From assembly GCA_000310025.1 (NCBI GenBank), contig FN649744.1, positions 246,045 to 310,044 on the forward strand: a DNA stretch of 64,000 nt, given 5' to 3'. The notes beneath the pieces are model-generated. The model was not told the origin of the DNA. It saw only the letters and a program-made list of their open reading frames with translations, and made no database searches. Shown one piece after another: positions 55,956-64,000 of the stretch; position 1 is the first letter of the stretch; each line of letters starts with the position of its first letter. The DNA comes from Ectocarpus siliculosus. Lineage: Eukaryota > Sar > Phaeophyceae > Ectocarpales > Ectocarpaceae. The position numbers and the translations under genes are program-made.

Positions 55956-57425
55956 GTCCTCAACCGAGTCCCCCTTCTCCGCTGACGACTCGTCTGAGAG
56001 TGACTCGTCTGAGAGCGACTCATCTGTACTATCAACCCCCACCGCCCCCGACGAGACCTTACGGCGTACTACGGGGGCTTTGCCAGCCGTACTCTTCTGG
56101 TGTGGGACCGTTCGGCGTGCGACGGGGGCTCTGACAGCCGTACCCTTGCCCTGTAGCTTTCCCAACACCGCCGCCTTCTCAGCCTCGCCTACGGCAAAGC
56201 TCCTTGTGAACTTCTCAGTGTTGGGATCTGCCTCGTTCAGCGCCAACGAAGTCGCATGCTCGCTTTCTACGTGGTGGGACATGGAGTACTTCCACACCCA
56301 CCTGTCAGGGCTGCAAAACAAGCACTTCAGGGGTGCGTTGGTGCAAGGTGTAGATGACGTGGACTTCAACAACGCTTTCAGGCCTAAAGCAACGCGACTT
56401 GATCGCGAGTCCAACTTGGGCGCGAGAGAACAGGTGGAATGTATCTGAGGCGCAGCCTTCCCCGTCTTTGCTTCGACAACCCACGTCTTGCACTTCTCCC
56501 CAACGTCCCCGCCACAAAAGCCGCACGTGTTGCGCTGCTGTCGGCCCTGTGGGAGCGGCAGTACCACGAACAGAAATGCATTCAAAACAAAACGTTGTCA
56601 GCGTTCCTGCAGGTTTTTGTCCAACTTGGAATGTCAGGCAATCCTTTGAACTCACAGAAAAAAACGGAGTGCACGTGCGTACGAGCGTCCTACCTCATTC
56701 TGAAGGATGTGCCCCCCCATGTGCTGCGGCAGTAGTTTCGCGCCCACCTCCGAGAAGCACAGCGGGCACTCCACTTTCCCATCAACAGAAGCTGTCGGAA
56801 CTTCCTCCGCCTCGCGAGCCCCGCCCGCCATGCAAGTGAGGTCATCATGAAGAGGAAGAGGGGCGACTTGGTTGCGTGGTGGGGGTCGCACGTCAGGGAC
56901 CGCCGCCCAGCCTTGCACCCTTTCCACCTCTGCTTGGAGTACGTGCTGTGTGGTGATCAACTCGTCGATGCTGAACACGTACGTCTGCTTGTCCACCTCC
57001 AACGTCGGGTTCAGATCCTCGGCAAGGGCAAGGGAGCAGCTGTAAGTAGTAGCTGTGTGCAGCTTTCGGTTCTCCCACTCAAACGTCGAACCATCGCCGT
57101 CACCTCCGACCAGCTTTATCCTCATTAGCTGCCCCTTGACCACCTGACCATCTGCGGCCTCGCCGCCAGCTGCTGGTGGCGCAGTTACGACTAGAACTCC
57201 GACACAGTAGCTCACGGGTTGTTGACGTCCTGCGCGAAGCCTGAACAGCGCCGCAAACGGGGAGCCGACCTGCAACGCTGTGCCCGAGTCATCTAAGCTA
57301 GTGCTACCCTCCGCCAGGCGTCCGCCTGCCAGCGTCGTGAAATTCCGCACACGTGCGAGCCGATCCCTGGAGGCCTTGCCGGCGTGAGGCCCAGTGTACT
57401 CCTTAACCGCGGAGGCCTTGAAGAT
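55956..57425 (-). CDS. Transposon-borne zinc-finger protein, partial
   Basis: Two exons are supported on the minus strand: 57425-56694 and 56546 running into the N gap. They join in phase. The protein starts IFKASAVKEYTGPHAGKASR (an earlier exon must exist). Near the exon end it has ECPLCFSEVGAKLLPQHMGG followed by HILQNE, then after the junction GRQQRNTCGFCGGDVGEKCK and a later Cys. Further on is KCLFCSPDRWVWKYSMSHH followed by VESEH, a C2H2-like finger. The end before the gap is Ser/Asp/Glu-rich with a repeated SDES motif. The layout H-x3-HIL...CGxCG...C resembles zinc-binding proteins I recall from fungal transposon families, but I cannot name the family. No catalytic domain is visible. 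Confidence 0.55.
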
Positions 57426-58163
57426 CTATCATAAACACAAAGTTACACCGAAAGATACGTGTCATGGCCGACAAACAGCAGGACACGCGCAAAATAGAGC
57501 TCGGGATTAGGTTTGCTTGCATCTGCGTGTACCGCAACGGTGCGTGATTGACGTTCAAGAACGGGTCGCAAACAAACGTTACTAATTTCAACCGTAGACA
57601 CGACTAGTCTTAGTCCATTGCTTGTCACGCCCAAAATAGTTGTGTACAAGATGGTTGGTGGTGCGTTCACATGGTGTTCACTGGACGAATATTTGGTACC
57701 TTGCCTGGCCTGGGAAAGAAAAGCACCTCGCACCTTCTTCTCGCCGACTTGCACATATGGGCTGTGGGTAGATGAGCTTGGCTCTTCTCCCTGCGTGTCC
57801 AGCGCCTCTCGGAGTACAGCGTTGTCGGAGTCCCCGCCACCGTCACTTGGCGGTGCTCGTCGGTTTCCGAAAACTCAGCAGTGTATTTTTTTGCCTCTTA
57901 GCTTGAGCAGCATTCCTGCGCATGTGAGTAAATGTTGATTCACCCGCCGCTTAGAGACCGAAGCAAGTATTGTCTAGTTGTTCTACATACATACGTAGGC
58001 GACGTTTTCACGCACATCGACAAACATATCAACAGAGTTGCCTGCACCCTTTGATACTTTGCGCGACGTTCAGCGAGATCTTGGCAAGTCTCGGACGAGT
58101 TGAAACAGAGGTAAGCACAAGTAAACAGACCACATAATGTGAATGTGGACACCGCCATCGCCC
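57426..58163. other. Interior of the TIR element, no clear exon
   Basis: Probably intronic or exonic sequence of the zinc-finger gene on the minus strand. A stretch near 57770-57930 reads as an acidic, Ser-rich segment (DGGGDSDNAVLREALDTQGE) that could be another exon, but I could not fix its splice sites. Confidence 0.35.
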
Positions 58164-58421
58164 TCACTTGTGTGCGGTCGACGCCTCGTGCTGCTTTACT
58201 TGAAACTGGCTCAGCCCTTCGCCGGTGCCGAAGTAGTGCTGGCACGTGCTGCAAACCCAGTTGCCGCTGCTGTTCTTCGCAGCGATTTGTACAACAGGCA
58301 AACGGGATCTGTTCGCATGCAATGGGCGGGCGGAAGTGGCAGGCAAGGGCAGGAGACACAAGTTGGGCAGCACGGGTTGAGTGGCCAGCTCTGCAGAGAC
58401 ACGAATGCCCCCGCGGCACAC
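58164..58421 (-). CDS. Zinc-finger segment of the TIR element gene (downstream of the hAT insert)
   Basis: The frame ends in NWVCSTCQHYFGTGEGLSQF followed by QVKQHEASTAHK, a Cys-x2-Cys ... His-x5-His zinc-binding motif. It resembles the motif at 61989-62195. It is probably one exon of the multi-exon gene on the minus strand; its ends are not resolved. Confidence 0.4.
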   Translation of the reverse strand: MCRGGIRVSAELATQPVLPNLCLLPLPATSARPLHANRSRLPVVQIAAKNSSGNWVCSTCQHYFGTGEGLSQFQVKQHEASTAHK

Positions 58422-59034
58422 ATGGTGCCAACTGGGTGGTGCCGGTCTGCATTTCGCGCTTTTTTTTTCTCAAACTTCGTCATGCTGCTGCTGCTACCGC
58501 TGCGGCTGCTGCTGCTGCTGTTGAGATTCCTGCTTCTGCCGCTTCCAGCCGCACGGGAAGCAGCACAACACAACCCCCGCAGCTGTCGCTGCCAGCTACA
58601 CGTAGGCCCTTCCCCCGCCGGCGATCGCCGAAAACACCGATTTCTGAAAAATGTCACCGAAAAAACAGCTGAAAAAAAAATCGCCGGAAAAAAAAAAAAA
58701 GTCGCCGATTCTGAAGGGGGCTCCGCCGAATCGAAAAATATGTCGCCGATTGTCGCCGATTAAATTCACGGTGCCCCCTGTACCTCCTTCGCAGCTCTAC
58801 AAAGCAGAAGGCTATGACATATAATAACATGTTATTACATGTCATAGCTTTGTAGCTCTGTACAGCTGCACAGCTTCACACACGGCTGAACGGCGGTGCT
58901 ATGTCGTCGCCTCTTAGCGGTATGCAAGCCTGCTCTAATAGTAGGTGGGATAATAGCAGTGAAAGCGAAGGGGATTCGGACAATGAGGTGTAATTTGTCC
59001 GCCAAAAGACAAGTGCCGCGGCTGCCACCAGCGG

Positions 59035-59118
59035 CGACAGCGGCAGCGGCAGCGGCAGCGGCGGGAGCAGAGGCAGCGGCAGCAGCGGCACTGGCAGCGG
59101 CAGCAGCGGCAGCGGCAA
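59035..59118 (+). repeat. GGCAGC-type hexanucleotide repeat
   Basis: An imperfect run of GGCAGC and CGGCAGCAG units inside the hAT element. One frame gives Gly/Ser, another Ala; a low-complexity linker of the old transposase is possible. Confidence 0.7.
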
Positions 59119-59261
59119 AGCCGCACCACCTGCTTCCGGTGCAAGAGCTTCGTCGCGGGTCTCTTCTGCTGGTTCAGGTTCTTCTAGCAGCAGGGCCTCT
59201 CTGCACGCCAACACAGCGTTGGTGGCACCACTTCCGCCGAAACTTCAAAATCGATGCCGCT

Positions 59262-59391
59262 TTTGCAACCATCCTCTGCGTTCATGGAACGAGTGTTTTC
59301 CATCCTGCGGTGTTGCTTTAATGAACGACAAGAAGAGAGCGTGTACAGCGACCGCACTGCTCAAGTACAACAGGGGCAGGGTCCAAAGTAG
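59262..59391 (+). pseudogene. hAT transposase C-terminal fragment
   Basis: The frame reads LQPSSAFMERVFSILRCCFN followed by ERQEESVY and ends at a TAG. PSSA-x2-ERVFSxL is the signature of the hAT dimerisation region near the transposase C-terminus. The DDE core and BED zinc finger are not seen, so this is a relic. Confidence 0.6.
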
Positions 59392-59889
59392 CAGAAGAGA
59401 AGGAGGAAAGCGCCGCAGATGCCAACAACGGCGGCGGCGGTAGCGACGAAAGCGATGACAGCGATGAAGACAGCGACTGAAGACCTGTGATTTGTAAATT
59501 TAATGCTGATTTCTTTATTGTGTCGTAGGTCGTAGGAGCAAAACATTTTGTTGCCCCCAAGTCGCGCGTCATCCTATCCTATTTCAGAATTTTTTCGATG
59601 TTGAGTGCAGGTTAGGAATATTGCATGCTGTTATGCTGTCTCTAGCAAAGAAATAAAGGGCAAACTACTTCGTTCGCTAATCGCCGGCAGGTGACCTCTG
59701 CAGCAGTCCAACAGTCGACAGCCTCGCGACCCGCTCGTTTGTGTGTACTAGAAGCACATGTAGGCGTCCCGAAAGTCGCTTCGATGAAGTCGCTGAAGTT
59801 AAAAATAGCATAATAAGGTAGCAGCCGAAGAAAATAAGAAAATCGCCGAAAATCGCCGAAAATGAAACAGGACTCACCGAAAAAACATA

Positions 59890-61692
59890 CAGTGGGGGGC
59901 CCTCTATAGTGCCGGTACGTGCGCAGGGCGTTCACCGGCACTATAGCGGGCACCGGCACAACTGGGAATAGTGCCTCAATAGTGCCAAACGGCACTATTC
60001 GGGTGATCGATATCCCTCAGTAGTGCCGGTCTGGCACTACTGAGGCACTGCTGTTTGAGTTCATGGTGTATCGCTTACCATTTGCGAGGCCAACAGAGTA
60101 GCATGTGGATCGAGTGTGGTGAATATACTTTGTGGGCGGCAGGGGCAGCCTTTTCTGAGACAAATGTGGGTTCCACTCTGATAGCTGAGTTTGCCGCGAA
60201 ACCATTCCCGCATGCACGCGCAGAATTCACCTTCGGAGCCAAACCCCGTGTACAGCTCCTGTCCGTGCAACTTAGTATACTTGAAAAAATATCACGTTCC
60301 TCGCTGCCTCCCTACGATGTTGCGTGATGAGACACGCCAACAAAACCAATAAACGCGCCAGCAACGAAGCGGACAAAAATAAAACAAAACAAAAAGAAAA
60401 AAACTGCGGTATAGCTGTCCCCCCCTCACTCATCAACAAACTCTCTCATGTCTGTCTGGCGCACGCCCTTAGCGGCATGCGCCGCGATCATCGCCATCTT
60501 CGCTTTCGATAGGTGGAACGCAGCGTCCCCGTTTTCCACTCTCCCGCGCGGCCACCTCCAGGACGCCGAAGTGAGAAGACAGTTCACCGTAAGCCGGTGG
60601 GGCGCGGCGGCCGCCCCCCGTGTCCTCATGATCACTGTCCGCCTGCTTGTTTGTTTTGAAAAAAAAGCGGGTGCGAATATGTACACAACAGTGCTCTTTC
60701 AATTTCAAGGACAAATAATCGGAAGGTCTATGAGTGTGGACATCGAGGACCTCAAAGGCCAAAGACATAACAAAAAAAGGAGGTGACATGAAAAAAAAAA
60801 ACACCATATGATACATACGAAAAGACGAAAAGGGAAAGGCAAAGAAACAAGGAAGGGCAAAAAAAAAAAAGGTACAGCAGTAGAAATCGGCGACATGAGG
60901 GCATTTTTGAAAAATGGCGGGGAAAAACAACGTTCGAGAGGAAATTGCCAGGCATGTCGTGTACTCTACCTACCTCCGGAAAGTCTCCTCTGCGTGCGGT
61001 TTTCTGGCTTCCGTCGCCTGCAGCTGCCTTAGCCTCCACTTCCTTCCGTTCAGCGTTCACCTTGCAGACCAGCCGTTCCGAGCACTTAAAGCGATCTGCT
61101 ATCTGCTCATGAGAAATCTTGGCATCCAGCAGCTTGAGGACCTCAACCTTGTCAGCGTTGCTCAGCCGCGCGCGAGAAGCCTTCTTCCCCCCCCCTTTCT
61201 CTGTCGGACGTTTAGATGGTCCCGCCCCAGCATCAACCCCAGCTGCGGTCGCTTTGCGCTGTGCCAGTCTTAGCAGCGACGCAAGAACTGCAGATGCGGG
61301 ATGTTTCGAAGTCACCCTCCACGCTGCCGCAAGTGCCATGGAGCCGCCCGCCACATCCTCCCTTGCAGACGTGGCCATGAGGGGCCTTCGGCGTTCTGTT
61401 CTGTTGAAGGCACAGTTCACCTTCCGCACACGGCATGGTGCGCCTCTGCGTAGAGCTGTGTTGGACTGCAGCAGCACGGTGTCTGTATTTTGGGAGTGTG
61501 GTGGTGTGTGTGCGTGCGTGTGTGAACCGGCACTATTGCGGGCTGACGTGGTGCCCAACCGGCACTATACCAGGCCCGCCCTCAATAGTGCCGTTTGGCA
61601 CTATTGAGGGCGCTTTCTGTGTGGAGAGATTTTACCGGCACTATACCGGCAGTTGGCACTATTCAACCGGCACTATAGAGGGCCCCCCACTG
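59890..61692 (-). mobile_element. pogo-like (Tc1/mariner) transposon inside the hAT element
   Basis: The ends are perfect inverted repeats of about 27 bp starting CAGTGGGGGGCCCTCTATAG and going on TGCCGGT, flanked by TA on both sides. Inside each end the unit CCGGCACTATA is repeated many times in both orientations (59890-60050 and 61520-61692). The minus strand encodes a CENP-B-like DNA-binding protein. No DDE core is recognisable, so it may be a non-autonomous derivative. Confidence 0.8.
60974..61558 (-). CDS. CENP-B/pogo-type helix-turn-helix protein of the transposon
   Basis: The exon starts at an ATG (MGTTSARNSAG) and ends at a donor-like GAG/GTAGGT at 60974. A basic stretch leads into RLSNADKVEVLKLLDAKISH followed by EQIADRFKCSERLVCKVN. 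This is the CENP-B N-terminal/psq-type helix-turn-helix used by pogo and Tigger transposases to bind their ends. About 195 residues are covered. A downstream exon may lie near 60430-60690, but nothing there looks like a DDE domain. Confidence 0.6.
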
Positions 61693-61988
61693 TACTGAAT
61701 CGCCGAATGTCGCCGAAAAAGGGTTTTTTTCCATCAGTAGTATTTGCCGAAAAAAAATCGTGAATCGCCGAAAAAAAAAAAGAAAAGTCGCCGGCGGGGG
61801 AAGGGCCTAGCTACACGGGCAGCAGTAGGACGACGTTTGGTATGCACAGCATGACGACAGATTGCTCCGCATTTCGCCGCACACTTCATCTTGCGCTCAA
61901 AGTTGTGTGTGTTGTTGCTATTGCTGCTGCTACGAGGCAGGTTATTGCAAAATGCACGCAAGGAATGTCACAGAATAGTCCTCTACAC

Positions 61989-62195
61989 TCACTCTTCGTG
62001 CTGTTGCGAAGTCTCATGCTGCCCGGCGGTGCGCTCGTCCACTCCTGAACCGTCGCCAAAGTTGTATCCACAGCGGCAAACGAACTCCGAGCCATCTGCT
62101 CGCTCTCGGCAAACGCGGTTTAGCCAAGCCGTCTTGTCGAAGGGAGTCGTTGACAGGTATCCCCTCCCAAAGGAGACTATGCTCATTGTGACCAC
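61989..62195 (-). CDS. Zinc-finger segment of the TIR element gene (upstream of the hAT insert)
   Basis: The frame contains FVCRCGYNFGDGSGVDERTA followed by GQHETSQQHEE, with the Cys/Cys...His/His spacing of the segment at 58164-58421. Further along the minus strand, next to the hAT insertion, is another Cys-rich piece (KCAAKCGAICRHAVHTKR). Together these suggest a DNA-binding N-terminus of the element's protein. Confidence 0.4.
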   Translation of the reverse strand: MVTMSIVSFGRGYLSTTPFDKTAWLNRVCRERADGSEFVCRCGYNFGDGSGVDERTAGQHETSQQHEE

Positions 62196-62492
62196 TCCTC
62201 CCAGGCTCTCTCTCTCTCCTCTTCTACGGACGGTACCGTCAGCCGTTGCTGCGGTGCCAAGCTCAGCTCGCCCACAGGGGCTACGTGGGTTGCCACTACC
62301 CCCGTGAATGAAATGTGCCCCCTTTATATATAGGATTTAGTATAGGCGTGATTATATAGGATGTTGTATGGCGTCGAGGGGGGGGGGGGGATGGGCCTTC
62401 GTAACCCCTCCCCCCCCCGGAGAGGTCTCAAAAAAAGTTTTGTCGGGTAGGTGTTGGAATTTTTTTTGTGCGCCCTTGGTACAGTACTGCTG

Positions 62493-62954
62493 TAGTACCA
62501 CGAACAGAAAATTCGATGTTCTTGCGAATTTCGGACATACATGTATGTAAGGGTTAGGGTTAGGGTTAGGGTTAGGGTTAACCCTAAAGAAGAAGAGCGA
62601 ACGACGCCCGCTGATTGGATGGCGCAGACATTTCCGTCCATGGGTGTGCAAGTGCAAAGCTTCTTCTGCCTTCTTCCCACCTGAGCTTCTTCTCTTGTCG
62701 AAAGAATCGAGGGGAGGGCGTTCGTTAGAGAACAGCTGGCGGGAGCGTGGTAAACGGGGAACGAAAATGAGTTTTTCTTCAAGATAGTCTACTTACAATA
62801 CATACATACATGCATATTCCTCTGGAAAGCGAGATCTTCTACCAAGCCCTAGGTTACCCGGTGCCTCCCCTCATCAGCGGGCTAATGCGAAAGTAGTCGA
62901 GTAGTACTCGTAGCGGTTTCCAGTTAGTTTCCACCCAAGAGTAAAAGAAGACCG
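62493..62954. other. Right flank with interstitial telomeric array, no gene seen
   Basis: Outside the TIR element I see no coding exon. The only structured feature is the TTAGGG array at 62549-62587. Confidence 0.5.
62549..62587 (+). repeat. Interstitial telomeric repeats, (TTAGGG)5 facing AACCCTAA
   Basis: Five perfect TTAGGG-phase units end in TTA and are followed immediately by ACCCTAAA, so the motif turns around at 62580. This head-to-head junction is what a telomere-telomere fusion or a repair event would leave, on a very small scale. Confidence 0.85.
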
Positions 62955-63042
62955 GTCGCCCCGGTGGTCTAGTTGGCTGGTTGGTATCCGCGAAACCTTC
63001 TAGAAGAGGTCAGGTCAGGGGTTCGAATCCCGGCGTAAGCGA
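62955..63042 (+). repeat. tRNA-derived SINE-like element, plus copy
   Basis: It has an A-box-like GGTGGTCTAGTTGG and a perfect B box, GGTTCGAATCC, about 55 bp apart, and is followed by a T run at 63044. The acceptor arms do not pair over seven bases and the middle does not give a normal anticodon arm. I therefore call it tRNA-derived rather than a tRNA gene. Confidence 0.55.
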
Positions 63043-63816
63043 GCTTTTTTCCTTTCAAAGTGAGTTTTTCTCTCGCTTCCGCTCCTTCCTCCTCCTCCTG
63101 GCTGGTCTTCTAGTGGATAGATAGCGCTAGTTCGTGTGTACACAGAGGGAAGAGAGTGCTGAACTCTTCTCGCATTAAAAATTGAAGGCAAAGCACCGCA
63201 GGAGGGGAGGGTAGAGAGGAGCTCTTCTTCTGTGTGACCACTGGTTGCAGTAAACGACACTACTACTAGTTACTAGTGCATGCTGTGAGCGCTGATTTGA
63301 AGTGAAGAATAATAAAAAAAAAAAGACGCGGCGCAACTTCGCTGCATGATCGTCCCACGATTCGACCTGTCATTACCCTCATACCCCTCAACACTCTACA
63401 AAGCATCCTACTTGAGTTGTCCCTGTGTACCCCGGCACCCCCCTTGTCGAGTAGTTCAAAGGAGGAGACAACCATGTGCCATTCTTTGCGAGGTAAAGAG
63501 GTAAACAAAGCAGGTAGGTGAAGATGCGCACAAATAAAGGCGCTCTCACAGCGTGTCTGCCGAGTAGTACGAGTTCCATCCAGTCCGCGGTCGCGTGCAG
63601 AAGGGTTCGTCCGTTCTGCTTGCGGTGCTTGCCTTCGATTTTTAAAATAGAGAATGAGTGCAGCGGTATAGCACTCTCTTCCTTTCTCAAAACGTGCACA
63701 CACACGAAGTTGGGTGCTTTCCAAAAACAACAACAACAACAGGAGGAACGAACGAACGGAAAAAAACAAAAAAACGAAAGAGAGAAAAGGCCCACAATGC
63801 TTGATGTGGACGAAAG
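63043..63816. other. Spacer between two inverted tRNA-like copies
   Basis: I see no gene. It is rich in short A and T runs and CAA/GAAC repeats. Minus-strand frames here are hydrophobic by composition only. Confidence 0.5.
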
Positions 63817-63863
63817 GCTTACAAGAGCCGGGTTCGAACCCCTGACCCGCCCGCTAGAAGGTT
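63817..63863 (-). repeat. tRNA-derived SINE-like element, minus copy
   Basis: Read on the minus strand it shares AACCTTCTAG, GGTCAGGGGTTCGAA and CCCGGC with the copy at 62955-63042. Only the B-box half is evident. The two copies face each other across about 775 bp. Confidence 0.5.
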
Positions 63864-64000
63864 ACGATTAGGATAAAATACGAATGTACTGGACTGTACA
63901 AACTTACAGATCAGTCTCCGTGTCTCCATTCGTGTGGAACAGCAGTATCCATCGTGTCCAGAAAAAAAAGCATTCATCATCGTGTCCGGATCCATCGTGT

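Larger units (their letters stand above)
58603..61809 (+). mobile_element. hAT DNA transposon, inserted in the TIR element
   Basis: The element is bounded by inverted ends TAGGCCCTTCCCCCGCCGGC and flanked by a perfect 8-bp duplication, GCTACACG (58595-58602 and 61810-61817), the target-site size of hAT elements. TCGCCGAAAA-type words recur just inside both ends, as subterminal repeats do. A hAT-like C-terminal fragment lies at 59262-59391. It is 3,207 bp long, of which 1,803 bp is a later pogo-like insertion. The internal gene is mostly lost. Confidence 0.85.
55031..62492. mobile_element. 7.5-kb TIR DNA transposon with a zinc-finger gene, family unclear
   Basis: The left end is CAGCAGTACTGCCAAGGGCG followed by CACAAAAAAA. 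The right end in reverse is CAGCAGTACTGTACCAAGGG followed by CGCACAAAAAAA. Both ends are flanked by TA. Inside, on the minus strand, are pieces of a multi-exon zinc-finger gene. An 821-N gap and a 3.2-kb hAT insertion also lie within, so the original element was about 4.3 kb. No transposase core can be read; it may be in the gap. TA target sites allow Tc1/mariner-like or other superfamilies. Confidence 0.6.

Noticed and set aside
55098-56585. 495-residue frame across the N gap
   Set aside because: More than half of it is N. Only the part right of 55956 is supported.
62955-63042. Functional tRNA gene
   Set aside because: A and B boxes are good, but the acceptor stem pairs only partly and no normal anticodon arm can be drawn.

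Overview
The window looks like nuclear DNA of a brown alga (stramenopile), probably Ectocarpus or a close relative. The basis is GC-rich coding exons separated by long GT-AG introns, TTAGGG-type telomeric motifs, a heterokont-style N-terminus on a probable plastid protein, and dense nested transposons. There is no bacterial gene organisation. The genus is an inference from general features, not from a database match.

The left half (1-44.6 kb) holds five intron-rich host genes. A pentatricopeptide-repeat (PPR) gene on the minus strand (5576 down to about 838) shares a 227-bp divergent intergenic region with a plus-strand TPR/ARM gene (5804-14333) that resembles the dynein-assembly factor TTC12. 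Next come a secreted right-handed beta-helix protein with GGAI/FxxN repeats (15479-22745), a UEV-domain (TSG101-like) protein that appears to end in a C-terminal membrane anchor (28498-35563), and a PAPS-dependent sulfotransferase with a C-terminal membrane segment (36497-44619). Exons were joined by splice sites and reading phase. Every join given is phase-consistent, except where the entry says an exon is missing.

Between and inside these genes lie small inverted-repeat elements. Most begin with CAG and are flanked by TA, and they look like pogo/Tc1-mariner-type MITEs. There is also a 3' LINE fragment, a 66-bp minisatellite beside a 100-N gap, and dispersed tRNA-like repeats.

The right part (47.3-62.5 kb) is a transposon nest. 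A broken Ty3/gypsy fossil (47356-54849, minus strand) contains a young-looking gag-only LTR element (50017-53360). Beyond it is a 7.5-kb TIR element carrying an unfamiliar zinc-finger gene (55031-62492). That element contains a hAT element (58603-61809), which in turn contains a pogo-like element (59890-61692). The last 1.5 kb has an interstitial telomeric array and two inverted tRNA-derived repeats, with no gene seen.

The host genes do not form one pathway. They suggest organelle RNA processing, flagellar assembly, secreted or cell-surface structure, membrane or ubiquitin trafficking, and sulfation. The most unusual host observation is the tail-anchored UEV protein. The most unusual mobile one is the zinc-finger TIR element with three levels of nesting.
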